Below are positions 45,303 through 54,517 of a stretch of DNA of 64,000 bases, piece by piece. The DNA comes from Candidatus Thorarchaeota archaeon MP8T_1 (GTDB lineage: Archaea > Asgardarchaeota > Thorarchaeia > Thorarchaeales > Thorarchaeaceae). How positions within the stretch are numbered: the stretch's first letter is position 1; every line of letters begins with the position of its first letter. The notes beneath the pieces are model-generated. The model was not told the DNA's origin. It did not search any database and saw only the letters and a list, made by a program, of their open reading frames with translations. Position numbers and translations under genes: made by a program. Location of the stretch: assembly GCA_002825465.1 (NCBI GenBank), contig PJER01000009.1, positions 21,168 through 85,167 on the forward strand, in the 5' to 3' direction.

Positions 45303-46463
45303 TTAGAATCGATTAAGTGGAGAAGAATTCTCTACAACCTTGAACGCTCCACTAAAACCATCAAGGATAGGATTATTTTGAGTCCATACTGAAATATCTG
45401 GAGCAAGAAATGATTTGAGAACCATCAATGCATTCTCTTTTGTATCAAGTTCGACTTGGTCTGTTTCAAGTGCTGCACGTACACCAGCTCTTACAATCCA
45501 TGGACCGAAGATACTATTGCTACTATTTCTTGAGAAATGAAACACTGTCAGATGAGCAGCTTCTTTTCTCTTCACCAGATCCGAATATCCTGAGAATCTT
45601 GCATGGTCAGCGAAAACCGACGTCTTAGAGTCAGTGGTTTGATTTTTGATACCCTGAATACTCGCTCCTTGTTGTAATCCATCATTAGTTCTTTCAAGTC
45701 GAACATAGTCGACCTTTGGTTCACCAGGTTGTGCTAATATTGTAAAATTCTCTCCGAATAACTCAGATGTCCCAATACTATAGGAACTCAATCTGTCTTT
45801 GTCAGTCAATTCTATAAGACTATGACTGACGAATCCGTCGATGACTGCTTTGTAGGCACCTCTCGTAGGAACGAACCTCCTATTATCCAGTTTACCAAGT
45901 AATCCAACTGACATCAATCTTGCAACTTGATCTAGAGTATATTCGTAATCTAAAAGCTTCCATGCAGCATCTGCAGCTGGGATATCTTGTTCAGTAATTC
46001 TTTTGGCAACTCGACTTATCTCGGGTTCAGACATGATTTCTAACGACTTGATGTTTACACAAGAGCTCACTGGAAGTTGACCTCCCATTGGGCTTAACCT
46101 TTTCAGAGGTAGCTCTGCTGTTTCAACTTCAATTGCAACTGGACTGACAGAGAGTGCAATTTTCTGGAATACTTCCACAATATCCTTTGGTTCCAATGCT
46201 CTTGCATCAATAGGTATAGCAAATCTGTACAAGCTCTTGCGCATTGCTAGGATGGCTTCTCGATCAAGCCCCACCCAAGCCTCAGGATGATCAAAAATTG
46301 AGAGAAATTCTGAGGGTTCAGTAGAAGCCAAGATTCCAGCCATGAGAACAGGATATTTTGCAGCTTCAACAACAATGCCGGGAGGACTAAATGCTGTTAG
46401 CTGCCTACTCGTGACTGATTGGTCAAATTGTAATTGAGTCGTTTGAACTTGGTCGAGAGCCAT
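45303..46463 (-). CDS. Nre-like DNA repair protein
   Basis: The 386-residue protein resembles the archaeal Nre family (Nre_N/Nre_C): 'FSPPGIVVEAAKYPVLMAG' near the N-terminus, 'LPLKRLSPMGGQLPVSS', 'RRFVPTRGAYKAVIDGFV' (parallel to the 'LVPTRW' motif), and 'FGPWIVRAGVRAAL' near the end. Nre proteins act in DNA damage tolerance and bind PCNA through a C-terminal PIP box. I see neither a clear PIP box nor the N-terminal zinc finger of canonical forms, so this may be a divergent branch. The ATG has 'gggggt' at SD distance. Confidence 0.65.
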   Translation of the reverse strand: MALDQVQTTQLQFDQSVTSRQLTAFSPPGIVVEAAKYPVLMAGILASTEPSEFLSIFDHPEAWVGLDREAILAMRKSLYRFAIPIDARALEPKDIVEVFQKIALSVSPVAIEVETAELPLKRLSPMGGQLPVSSCVNIKSLEIMSEPEISRVAKRITEQDIPAADAAWKLLDYEYTLDQVARLMSVGLLGKLDNRRFVPTRGAYKAVIDGFVSHSLIELTDKDRLSSYSIGTSELFGENFTILAQPGEPKVDYVRLERTNDGLQQGASIQGIKNQTTDSKTSVFADHARFSGYSDLVKRKEAAHLTVFHFSRNSSNSIFGPWIVRAGVRAALETDQVELDTKENALMVLKSFLAPDISVWTQNNPILDGFSGAFKVVENSSPLNRF

Positions 46464-46626
46464 CTTGCATACCCCCGGGTGAAGGTGGACCTACATAACA
46501 ACTAACTCACTGACCTAAGTTGCTTCTTGCAACAACTATTTCATTCAAATGAACAACTATGTCCTCGGGAGATAACCGAAAGTAAAACCTCGGAGAAAGT
46601 ACAAATATGCCTTAATCTCTGTAATT

Positions 46627-48243
46627 ATGAGGTTGGTGAGTAGGATTAGCACAGAGGACCAAGAGTCTGATGCAAAAGTTCACAATCTAGCTATTACTAG
46701 GAAACTTATTGAGCACAGAGAAGATTTGCTACTTTTCATTTTCGCTGCTGTCATCACGCTTACGAGTTGTATCTATTATCTTGCAACAATGTTAACAATT
46801 TCAGACCCTGGTCTGACTTTAGATGATTCCTGGATTCATGTTCAATTTGCTCGTACTATCTTTGAAGGTCACCCATGGGAATACTCAACCGGATTTCCAA
46901 GCACCGGGTCTACCAGTCCTCTTTGGTCAGTCATCCTATCATCAATATTCTACTTCACCTCTGACCAATTTGGAATTGTTTGGGGAGTCTACATAATCTC
47001 CATTGGTTTCTTCATAGGTTCTACTTTCATTGCTGGAAGACTGGCAACAAATTATCTCGAACATCCCGGATGGGGTCTTCTTACAATGGTTGGATTTGCA
47101 ATAATTCCACGCAATACTTGGCTGATGTTGTCAGGTATGGAGACTCCTCTTTTTGTCTTTGTTCTTCTTCTCTCTATTTGGATGTTGGATAAGGAAGAAG
47201 CAAAATACGATATTCTACTTGGTGTAGTTGCAGGAATTGCATATCTTTCAAGACCAGAAGGAATCATAGTATTGGTATGCATTCCAATAAGGATCTTAAT
47301 ACTTGGTTACCGAGGGAAATTCACTAGGATGAGATGGGGTCTTTTCCTTCTATCCGGAATATTCGCTGTAATTGTGGTTTTGCCTTGGATTCTACAGTGT
47401 CTATCTACAACAGGGTACCCTCTCCCTGATACATTCTATGCAAAAGTTCATCCTCCAACCCCAACTGAGATAGAAGCGTGGGATATCTGGTGGGGAATAT
47501 TTGTCCGTGAAATGCCCTTCATTCCAGTTGCTGTCTTTCTAGGTGTTATTCTTATAGTAAAGGGTAAACCTTTTGCTTGGTTGTTTCCTGTAATTCTCAC
47601 TGTACTTTATCGTCTTTCAACGCCCTATGCATCTTTAATTAACAATGCAAGATATCTTGTACCCATCTTTGATATCTTCATTATAGTTGCAATTATATCT
47701 GCTGGGATAATCTTCAGACTTATTCTTACCACCATCTTAGAAGTAGCTGATAAATTTTCAATTAACGCTACAGGAATTTTCTTACTTCTATTTGTCATTA
47801 TAGTACCTTTGACACCACATTATGTATGGCAAGCAACGAACTATGGAAAAGCTGCAGGCAACATCAATGATATGCAAGTTCATATTGGATCTTGGTTAGA
47901 TGAGAATACTCCTCCTGACGCTGTCTTTGCCATTCATGATGCAGGGGCTCTCCGCTTCTTTTCAAACAGAAGAATAATCGATCTAGCTGGATTGGTCTCT
48001 CCAGAAATCGTTCATGGTGATATGACAACAAGAGACAAGGTGCAATACCTCTATGATCAAGGTTGTAATTACTTTGTGTTCTTCGATGAATTGTTTCTAT
48101 ACTGGCGTGTTTTCATTCCAGAAGATGCTTTCACTCGAATTTATACAGTAACGTTAGAGGATAACGTAGTGTGCGGCCGAGATACAATGTCAGTCTTCCA
48201 GATTCATTGGGAAAATACATCCTTTCCAGTCACTTCTTTGTAA
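46627..48243 (+). CDS. GT-C-like glycosyltransferase, polytopic
   Basis: This 538-residue protein has about 11-13 membrane helices. The first extracytoplasmic loop carries 'LTLDDSWIHVQFARTI' with D66-D67, the acidic pair of GT-C glycosyltransferases, followed by 'STGFPSTGSTSPLW', which matches the arabinosyl/mannosyl transferase-like loop. The C-terminal soluble part (about residues 415-538) is an extracytoplasmic domain. It should transfer sugar from a lipid-linked donor to a surface glycan or glycoprotein. TATA-like sequence is close upstream and the ATG has no SD, suggesting a short leader. Confidence 0.85.
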   Translation: MRLVSRISTEDQESDAKVHNLAITRKLIEHREDLLLFIFAAVITLTSCIYYLATMLTISDPGLTLDDSWIHVQFARTIFEGHPWEYSTGFPSTGSTSPLWSVILSSIFYFTSDQFGIVWGVYIISIGFFIGSTFIAGRLATNYLEHPGWGLLTMVGFAIIPRNTWLMLSGMETPLFVFVLLLSIWMLDKEEAKYDILLGVVAGIAYLSRPEGIIVLVCIPIRILILGYRGKFTRMRWGLFLLSGIFAVIVVLPWILQCLSTTGYPLPDTFYAKVHPPTPTEIEAWDIWWGIFVREMPFIPVAVFLGVILIVKGKPFAWLFPVILTVLYRLSTPYASLINNARYLVPIFDIFIIVAIISAGIIFRLILTTILEVADKFSINATGIFLLLFVIIVPLTPHYVWQATNYGKAAGNINDMQVHIGSWLDENTPPDAVFAIHDAGALRFFSNRRIIDLAGLVSPEIVHGDMTTRDKVQYLYDQGCNYFVFFDELFLYWRVFIPEDAFTRIYTVTLEDNVVCGRDTMSVFQIHWENTSFPVTSL

Positions 48244-48288
48244 ACCCTTAAATCGTAGATTATATGCTCACTCTACGAGTGCTGAAAA

Positions 48289-48735
48289 ATGGTCGATATC
48301 AAGGGTCAGATTGAAGATTATTTGAATCTACTAGATATGAAACACACCTGGAACTCCAAAAATAGCCATTTTGAATTGGTGTTCAGCGAGAGAAAGGATG
48401 GAAAGACAGTGACTCCTGATGACAAGGATGCTTTCCAATATACTATATACGTTCAACCAGGTGAAAAATGGATTCAAATCCACACTGACATATATCCCCT
48501 TTCTGATATTACTCCTGATAATCGTGAGAAGGTCTTCATCGAATTACTGCTCGCCAATCGCAAATATGCTGAGGTGTGTTATGATTTTGATTTGGAACAT
48601 AATCAGATTGGTTCCTCTCAAGAGATGATGGTTCAAGGTCTTAATTTCGATGGTTTCAGAGAAGAGTTCCTAGCTGTTCCGTGGGCAGTGAAAAAATTCT
48701 GGACTGAAATTGCTCCAAAATTCGGACTAAAATGA
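48289..48735 (+). CDS. YbjN-like small soluble protein
   Basis: The 148-residue protein reads like the YbjN/T3SS-chaperone-like alpha/beta fold: N-terminal helix 'IKGQIEDYLNLLDMKHTW', beta hairpins with 'FQYTIYVQPGEKWIQIHTDI', and helices with 'VFIELLLANRKYAEVCYDF'. Proteins of this fold often act as small chaperones or regulators. Assignment is by pattern only. Stops 4 bases before the convergent alaX gene stop. Confidence 0.6.
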   Translation: MVDIKGQIEDYLNLLDMKHTWNSKNSHFELVFSERKDGKTVTPDDKDAFQYTIYVQPGEKWIQIHTDIYPLSDITPDNREKVFIELLLANRKYAEVCYDFDLEHNQIGSSQEMMVQGLNFDGFREEFLAVPWAVKKFWTEIAPKFGLK

Positions 48736-48739
48736 TGTA

Positions 48740-49966
48740 TCACTCTTGAATTCGATTTCTGACTCTTTCAACAATTTTCAGGAAAAGATCTTCAGAATTG
48801 GGAGACTCGGCAAAACCTCCTGTATAGGATTCAGCACTTCCTCCTCCTTTTCCTCCAAGATCCTGAATTATATTTGCAATGTAAAATGAAGTGTCTTTTG
48901 GCATTCCTTTTGTCCATACTACTATGTTTGTCTTCTTTCCTGATGTCAGAAAGAGAGTTAGCGAAGGCTCATCCATATTCAACTCTTTCATGAGATGACG
49001 TATAGTTGAGACCTCAACCCCGGGGAGATATTCATACCAAAAGGTTACACCATTCAGATTCTCTTTGTTTGGTCCTTCCTTCAGTAGTTGTAGAATCTTC
49101 TCTGTTGCTTTTTCATATGAATCTTGTAATGTCTTTGATTTGTCTAGAATAGCTCCTAACTGCTCTATCTCATAGGGATAGGTATACTTTCTTTCTAAGG
49201 CCATATTATAAATTTTTGAGACTCTATCAATTGCATTACTCGCGGTAACAAATTCGATGTAGGTATTTCCATCTGTTTCTTTCACATCTATGACCTTGAA
49301 AATTCCAATCTCTCTTGTATTAGATACATGGATTCCAGCACAAGCTGAACTATCAAAATCACCTACATTTACCAATCTGATCACATCGTTCTTTGATGTG
49401 ACACCTTCTCTGGCTCTAACAGAGGCATCTACTTCATCAGCTGAAACGATTTGTGTTTTAACATCGATTTCATTCTGTATCATATGATTGACTTTAGATT
49501 CGACTGTCATAATATCATCAAATGGTATTACCTTGCCCTCAAGCACAATAGTACCATGGATACCATCTACCCAGATTCTACCTAGCTCTATCTCTGGATA
49601 TTTCTTCTTCATCAATCCAACAAAAATGTGTTCTGAAGTATGATTTGCCATCATCGCTTTTCGCCAATCCATATCGATCTGCAATGTAGCTTTTCCCCTG
49701 AAATCAATTGGCGATTTCTTCATGACCATAACAATATCGTCATTATGAAGAATAGTGTCTATGAAGTTAAACTCCTCACTGTCAATTGAAATGATTCCTC
49801 GATCACCTGCTTGTCCTCCTCCTGTAGGTTTTACTACATTCTCCTGAATTTGCATGAAGTGATTTCCATCTACTTCAACAATTGAAATGACTTGTACATC
49901 AAATTCATCTTTGTGCGAGTCAGTCCAGTAGTATGGTTGAGAAGTCATTTTCTTCACACACTGCAT
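48740..49966 (-). CDS. alaX: AlaX-type alanyl-tRNA editing protein
   Basis: This is a stand-alone editing enzyme that removes Ser or Gly wrongly attached to tRNA-Ala. The zinc site is intact: H109 and H113 in 'NHTSEH', C209 and H213 in 'SSACAGIH'. The N-terminal Gly-rich 'PTGGGQAGDRG' is the typical AlaX motif, and the C-terminal DHHA1-like part ends with 'GGKGGGSAESYTGG', making it the long AlaX-L form (408 residues). The start at 49966 (ATG) is used; an ATG six codons later is possible. Confidence 0.93.
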   Translation of the reverse strand: MQCVKKMTSQPYYWTDSHKDEFDVQVISIVEVDGNHFMQIQENVVKPTGGGQAGDRGIISIDSEEFNFIDTILHNDDIVMVMKKSPIDFRGKATLQIDMDWRKAMMANHTSEHIFVGLMKKKYPEIELGRIWVDGIHGTIVLEGKVIPFDDIMTVESKVNHMIQNEIDVKTQIVSADEVDASVRAREGVTSKNDVIRLVNVGDFDSSACAGIHVSNTREIGIFKVIDVKETDGNTYIEFVTASNAIDRVSKIYNMALERKYTYPYEIEQLGAILDKSKTLQDSYEKATEKILQLLKEGPNKENLNGVTFWYEYLPGVEVSTIRHLMKELNMDEPSLTLFLTSGKKTNIVVWTKGMPKDTSFYIANIIQDLGGKGGGSAESYTGGFAESPNSEDLFLKIVERVRNRIQE

Positions 49967-50085
49967 GTGTACAACAGCCCTTTTGAATCTGGTAGATTGA
50001 CCACTGATTTGACCTTCATCCGAAACCGATATAGCGGGTTCACATTACACAAATGATGTCTTGAGGCAAAGAGAGGACAGTAAAA

Positions 50086-51336
50086 ATGTTCAAGTTTTTA
50101 AAATCTGACCCGTTGAAGAAAGCAAAGAAACTTGTAGAAAAGGCTCTGGATGAGATTGAGGATGGCTATCCAGAATATGCATGTACTGCATATGAAAAAG
50201 CTGCGCGGATTTTCTTTGAAGAAGAGGAAATTGATTTTGCTGTCAAGTATTTCAGAGAAGCAGCCTATTGCGCATTAGAAATGAATGATCACACTCATTG
50301 TGGAGAGCTTAAAATCTCAGCAGCAGAGTGTCTAATTCAAGAGGGAAGGTATGATGAAGGTGGTAATCTTTATTCTGAAGCATCTGATCACTTTCATAGA
50401 GAGAAGAAATACCGAGAATCAAGCAGAGCTCTAGGTGTAGCAATTATTGCATATTTAGGAGCAAGGAATTTCGGTACTGCAACTAATTTGATGCGTAAGG
50501 CTGAGAAACGGCTTGTTGAGTCCAATAAGAAACCTGATGCAACGTATGAGTTATCTAAGTTGTGCGTTTCTATTCTTTGTGATGGTTCTGAAATTGAAAA
50601 GAATACATTCGAAAAAGTTGCAGGTAGTGTAAAATCAGTACCAATCGTTGAGCCACTTGTTAACTTCGTTGTGAATTCTGTTCGATTAGCTATTGATACA
50701 GAAGTCACTCTGGATTGGGCTGGTAAATCAACAAAAGATGTACCTGTGAAATCTCCAATCGAACTTGAATTACAATACAACTGTCCTGCAGAGGTGCATG
50801 TCATTGACCATCGAGTTTCTCTGTCGAACAGTGTTATTATGGCAAACGAGCCAGATTTCAAGCGGTCACCTTCAAAAGAGGAGTCTTGGTTGATTCAGTT
50901 CACTCCAGTATTGAGTGGTTCTGGAGTCATCGGTCCTTACACAATCACTCTTGAAGGTGATAAGGTACTCGTCCACAAACATAGTAACACCATTAACTTC
51001 AATATTGAAAAAGCACCTTCAGATTTGGAACTCAAAGTATCACCTGAAAGGGTTTCATGCACATTAAGTGATGAAGCAGGTTTCGAGATTGAACTCATGA
51101 ACAAAGGTGATGGTCCTGCAGATCATATTGTCATCAAGATAGAGCTATCAGATGGGTTAGAACTCTCTCTTGGTAGTGAGGAAAAAACTGTCAATTTCAT
51201 TGGTAGTGGTGATAGTATCCGCTTCCAAATCTATGTGCGAGCAATTAGTCAAGGTGAAGAACTTGTTACAGTTCATGCAGTAGATGGTCGAACAGGTCAG
51301 GAAGTCCTTAAAACATCAATGGTGAGAGTTGGGTAA
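50086..51336 (+). CDS. SNAP-like TPR solenoid with C-terminal Ig-like domain
   Basis: Residues about 5-175 form a helical solenoid of TPR/SNAP-like repeats ('ACTAYEKAARIFFEEEE', 'DFAVKYFREAAYCALE', 'DEGGNLYSEASDHFHRE'), each 38-40 residues. Residues about 300-416 are two beta-sandwich segments of the CARDB/adaptin-ear type ('FEIELMNKGDGPADHIVIKI'). Alpha-SNAP-like solenoids and ear domains are parts of the eukaryotic vesicle machinery; in archaea this is mainly reported from Asgard lineages. The next gene encodes a second SNAP-like solenoid, convergent. No signal or membrane helix. A scaffold role is inferred. Confidence 0.75.
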   Translation: MFKFLKSDPLKKAKKLVEKALDEIEDGYPEYACTAYEKAARIFFEEEEIDFAVKYFREAAYCALEMNDHTHCGELKISAAECLIQEGRYDEGGNLYSEASDHFHREKKYRESSRALGVAIIAYLGARNFGTATNLMRKAEKRLVESNKKPDATYELSKLCVSILCDGSEIEKNTFEKVAGSVKSVPIVEPLVNFVVNSVRLAIDTEVTLDWAGKSTKDVPVKSPIELELQYNCPAEVHVIDHRVSLSNSVIMANEPDFKRSPSKEESWLIQFTPVLSGSGVIGPYTITLEGDKVLVHKHSNTINFNIEKAPSDLELKVSPERVSCTLSDEAGFEIELMNKGDGPADHIVIKIELSDGLELSLGSEEKTVNFIGSGDSIRFQIYVRAISQGEELVTVHAVDGRTGQEVLKTSMVRVG

Positions 51337-51340
51337 TTTT

Positions 51341-52075
51341 CTATGTTCTTAATTTCTTCCTTTCTGCATCTTCTCTAATGCTCAAACAAGCTCCCATCAC
51401 TTCTTGGATTGCTTCCTCTTCTTTAAAGACTTTAAGAAGATCGTCTGCATCATCTAGATTATTATTGGCCAAATTCTCGCTGAAATCAAGAAGTGTTTGT
51501 AACCAGTCCCATCGAGTCCGTCCTATTATCTTCTTAGCCTTCTCAATTCTTTCTCTGGCCTTTTCCATTTTCTCAATAGTTGCAAAGCCCATAGCTGCCA
51601 GAGATAAATCTATGACAGCTCGTTCGGCATTCCCATTATCAATGGCTTTCTCAGCTGCTTTGTCGTATAGATTCCCCATATTCTGGGCTGCGGTGAGGAA
51701 GTACTCAGTATTTCCAGTCTTATGGCATGAGTAAGCTGCCCAGAGATATGCTTGAGCTGCTGTCTCAGTCATACGCTCAAGTAATGCTTCCTTTGCAGCG
51801 TTTTCATAAAGAGTGAGTGCTGTTGAAAAATCACTAATTTGCCTATATTGAGTCGCCGCCTCTAAATATGCAGTTGCTGCGGCTTTGTGATCATCATTTT
51901 CCACACTCTCCTCAGCATGCATGTGGTAATATTCTGCTGCAAGCTTGGTCATTTCGTGAACACGATCGAGATAACATGCAGCTGCCTGTTTGAATTGATT
52001 TGCTGCCTGATAGTAATTCTCCGTTTCCAGGAATTCATTAGCAAGACGTTCCCATTGACTGCATTCGTCTTCCAT
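51341..52075 (-). CDS. Alpha-SNAP-like TPR protein
   Basis: The 244-residue soluble protein is a chain of helical repeats with the A-x-x-x-Y/F-x-x-A-A pattern ('YYQAANQFKQAAACYLDRV', 'ATAYLEAATQYRQISD', 'STALTLYENAAKEALLE'), as in alpha-SNAP and NSF attachment proteins. Length is somewhat short of alpha-SNAP (about 295). It should bind protein partners along its inner surface. The SD 'gaggtcga' precedes the ATG. Its 3' end faces the SNAP-like gene at 50086 with 4 bases between stops. Confidence 0.72.
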   Translation of the reverse strand: MEDECSQWERLANEFLETENYYQAANQFKQAAACYLDRVHEMTKLAAEYYHMHAEESVENDDHKAAATAYLEAATQYRQISDFSTALTLYENAAKEALLERMTETAAQAYLWAAYSCHKTGNTEYFLTAAQNMGNLYDKAAEKAIDNGNAERAVIDLSLAAMGFATIEKMEKARERIEKAKKIIGRTRWDWLQTLLDFSENLANNNLDDADDLLKVFKEEEAIQEVMGACLSIREDAERKKLRT

Positions 52076-52200
52076 TTATCTCGACCTCAAATTCTCAACA
52101 TGATATACTCTCAGCTTGAGTAGTGTATCAAATTGTCGTCTGTGCTGCACAAATATGTTGTGCCGATGTAGGTGTTCTGAAAATCGACAAGCAGATGTGG

Positions 52201-53463
52201 TCATTTTGTCAATTCATCAAGCAATTCTTTCGCTCGTTCGACCTTCACATTCTTTTCTTTGACAAGTTTTTCTGCAATGATATCTACTTGTTCACCACGA
52301 GCCCCTGCTGTTGATGCAACATTGCGAGCATGAAGAGCCATGTGCCCTTTTTGGATTCCTTCAGAAGCTAAGGCTCTAAGAGCAGCTAGATTCTGAGCAA
52401 GTCCAACACTTCCTATTACATGGGCTAATTCAACAGCTGTCTTAACACCTAGAATTTTGACGCTTGCCCTTGCTACTGGATGAACCTTTGTTGCTCCCCC
52501 AACAAGTCCCACAGCCATAGGAATCTCAATTGATCCTACAAGATTACCGTCAGTATCTTTTTCGTACTTTGTCAAGGAACTGTAGCCATCAACCGCAGCA
52601 TAGCTGTGTGCTCCAGCTTCAATTGCTCTGAAATCATTTCCAGTTGCCACAACAACTGCATCGATTCCGTTCATAATTCCCTTATTGTGGGTTGCACATC
52701 TGTAGGGATCCGCCTCTGCGAAAGCCCAGGCCGCGATGATGTCACGAACAACTTCTTCTCCTCCTAGAAGTTCTTTATCGAAGGTTGCTCTGACACGAAC
52801 TAATCTGAATTCTGCAAGATTTGATAGAATTCTGAGAATCACTCTTCCACCAGTTATCTTCTCAATCCTTGGTGCAAGTGCTTCTGCCATGGTGTTAACT
52901 GCATTAGCACCCATCGCGTCGCCGCAATTGACAATTAGTTCGCACACAAGCATTGGTCCTGCCTTTGAATCAAAAATCCGCACTCTGATGTCTCGCGCAC
53001 CACCACCAAATTTCACAAGAATGGGATCTTGCTCATTTGCTAGTTCAATTAGTTCCTTCTTCTTTTCCAATATTCTATTCTTTGCCTCGAATGGTGTAGG
53101 AACCTCTACAGTCTGAATCTGTGCAATCATATGTGGTCCTGTATCTGTTGCTGTGAATCCCCCGAGGTCTCTCGCCATACGAGCTGCATTACTTGCAGCT
53201 GCTACTACTGATGGTTCCTCAATTGCCATGGGAATGAGATAGTCTTTTCCATTGATTTTGAAGTTTGTAGCTATCCCTAGAGGTAAGGTCATTGAACCAA
53301 CTACATTCTCAATCATATGGTCTAACACCTCTAAATCGACCTTACCTGGATCAATCATCGGACCCAGATCTTCTTCTCCAAGACCTGTGACTTCCATGAG
53401 TTTCTTGACACGCTCTTCACGTGACAATTTGTAAAATCCTGTCATTTTTGAATCTTCGACCAC
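52201..53463 (-). CDS. mvaA: Class II HMG-CoA reductase
   Basis: The enzyme interconverts HMG-CoA and mevalonate, the start of isoprenoid lipid synthesis. Catalytic residues of the Pseudomonas mevalonii class II type are all present: E52 ('MIENVVGS'), K261 ('THNKGIMNG'), D277 ('TGNDFRA') and the His near 378 ('HMALHARN'), with 'DAMGAN' nucleotide-binding motif. Most archaea use class I, so the class II sequence hints at transfer. 'IVNCGDAMGAN' replaces the acidic 'IVDVRDAMGAN' of the NAD-specific enzyme, which might favour NADPH. GTG at 53463 is chosen because 'GGAGG' lies 7 bases upstream. Confidence 0.94.
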   Translation of the reverse strand: MVEDSKMTGFYKLSREERVKKLMEVTGLGEEDLGPMIDPGKVDLEVLDHMIENVVGSMTLPLGIATNFKINGKDYLIPMAIEEPSVVAAASNAARMARDLGGFTATDTGPHMIAQIQTVEVPTPFEAKNRILEKKKELIELANEQDPILVKFGGGARDIRVRIFDSKAGPMLVCELIVNCGDAMGANAVNTMAEALAPRIEKITGGRVILRILSNLAEFRLVRVRATFDKELLGGEEVVRDIIAAWAFAEADPYRCATHNKGIMNGIDAVVVATGNDFRAIEAGAHSYAAVDGYSSLTKYEKDTDGNLVGSIEIPMAVGLVGGATKVHPVARASVKILGVKTAVELAHVIGSVGLAQNLAALRALASEGIQKGHMALHARNVASTAGARGEQVDIIAEKLVKEKNVKVERAKELLDELTK

Positions 53464-53558
53464 TATGAGACCTCCACAGCGTTGTAGAAGTACACCAAAC
53501 GTTCCATAAAAGAATGTCCCTAAGACAATTTTATTTTGTTTCATTACATGACAATCAT

Positions 53559-53999
53559 ATGTCGGTGGCTACTGGTAGAGGAATAGGTGCATGTTTAGGA
53601 ACTATGTGCGGTGGGATGATGTTACTCATGGGTGTAATGTTTACATTTGCGTTCCCACCTATTTCTGATTCATTTTTCAATACAATTTCAACTATTCTGC
53701 TCTATGGAGGAGCAGTCTTCCTTGTAATTGGGCTTGTGTTAGTACCAGGTGCAAGAACGGAAAATGCGAGAACCCAGAGCATCCTGCGAATTGCAGCTGT
53801 AAGGAAAGAAGTCACTATTCACGAAATCAGTCAGGAAACCGGCCTTGATCATGAATATGTTCGTTATACCCTTGAACGATATTTGATGAATGGATTCCTC
53901 TTTGGATATATCGAAGGTGATCTCTTCGTTCGTGATACAGCTGGACGACCTCGATATTCAAGAGGTCAGACTGGTCTATTTACTATGGATGGGGAGTGA
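53559..53999 (+). CDS. Membrane-anchored winged-helix protein, paralog 1
   Basis: The 146-residue protein has two N-terminal membrane helices (about residues 8-32 and 45-65) followed by a winged-helix-like domain: 'SILRIAAVRKEVTIHEISQE' (about residues 75-94), 'TGLDHEYVRYTLERYLMNG' and 'GYIEGDLFVRD' as the wing. It could be a membrane-tethered regulator or a small protein-interaction module. The ATG at 53559 follows an AT-rich region; no SD, so a leaderless start is likely. It is coupled to paralog 2. Confidence 0.7.
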   Translation: MSVATGRGIGACLGTMCGGMMLLMGVMFTFAFPPISDSFFNTISTILLYGGAVFLVIGLVLVPGARTENARTQSILRIAAVRKEVTIHEISQETGLDHEYVRYTLERYLMNGFLFGYIEGDLFVRDTAGRPRYSRGQTGLFTMDGE

Positions 54000-54004
54000 T
54001 TGCT

Positions 54005-54445
54005 ATGACGGTTTATCCTAAGAAAGGAATTGATCCATGCATATTGATGTTGTTTGGAATCCCAGCTATGATTGTTGGATTTGTAATGTATCTCATTGCT
54101 CCTACTATCAATTCCATTTTTGACACATTGTTTGTTTTTATCCTCGTGGTTGGTATTCTTCTATCAATGATTGGTCTGTTCCGGATTCCAAGTTCGACTA
54201 GATACTATAATCACTACAAAAGTGTAATAGATATTGCAGCTGTTAGAAAAGAAGTGACTTTTTCTGAAATTAGTGAAGAGACAGGTCTTGATGTAGAATT
54301 TGTCCATGATGTCATTAAGAAGTCATTGATATCTGGTAGACTTTTTGGTTATATTGAAGGTAACCTCTTTGTACGAGATGTTGGTGCTCGACCAGAACCT
54401 ATTGACGGAAGTGATCGGGTTGGTCTGGATAGTATATTTGATTAA
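54005..54445 (+). CDS. Membrane-anchored winged-helix protein, paralog 2
   Basis: This tandem paralog of the preceding protein is the same length and has the same plan: two N-terminal helices, then 'VIDIAAVRKEVTFSEISEE' and 'GYIEGNLFVRD', 6 bases after the upstream stop with 'ggggag' inside the end of that gene. The shared 'AAVRKEVT' to 'YIEGxLFVRD' block shows a recent duplication. The two are probably subunits of one complex. No known family assigned. Confidence 0.7.
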   Translation: MTVYPKKGIDPCILMLFGIPAMIVGFVMYLIAPTINSIFDTLFVFILVVGILLSMIGLFRIPSSTRYYNHYKSVIDIAAVRKEVTFSEISEETGLDVEFVHDVIKKSLISGRLFGYIEGNLFVRDVGARPEPIDGSDRVGLDSIFD

Positions 54446-54517
54446 GTTCCATCAGATATGTCAAGAACCATAGGGTTTATTTCTCATACTAGCGACGTTG
54501 CTGATTAGTTGAGCACC

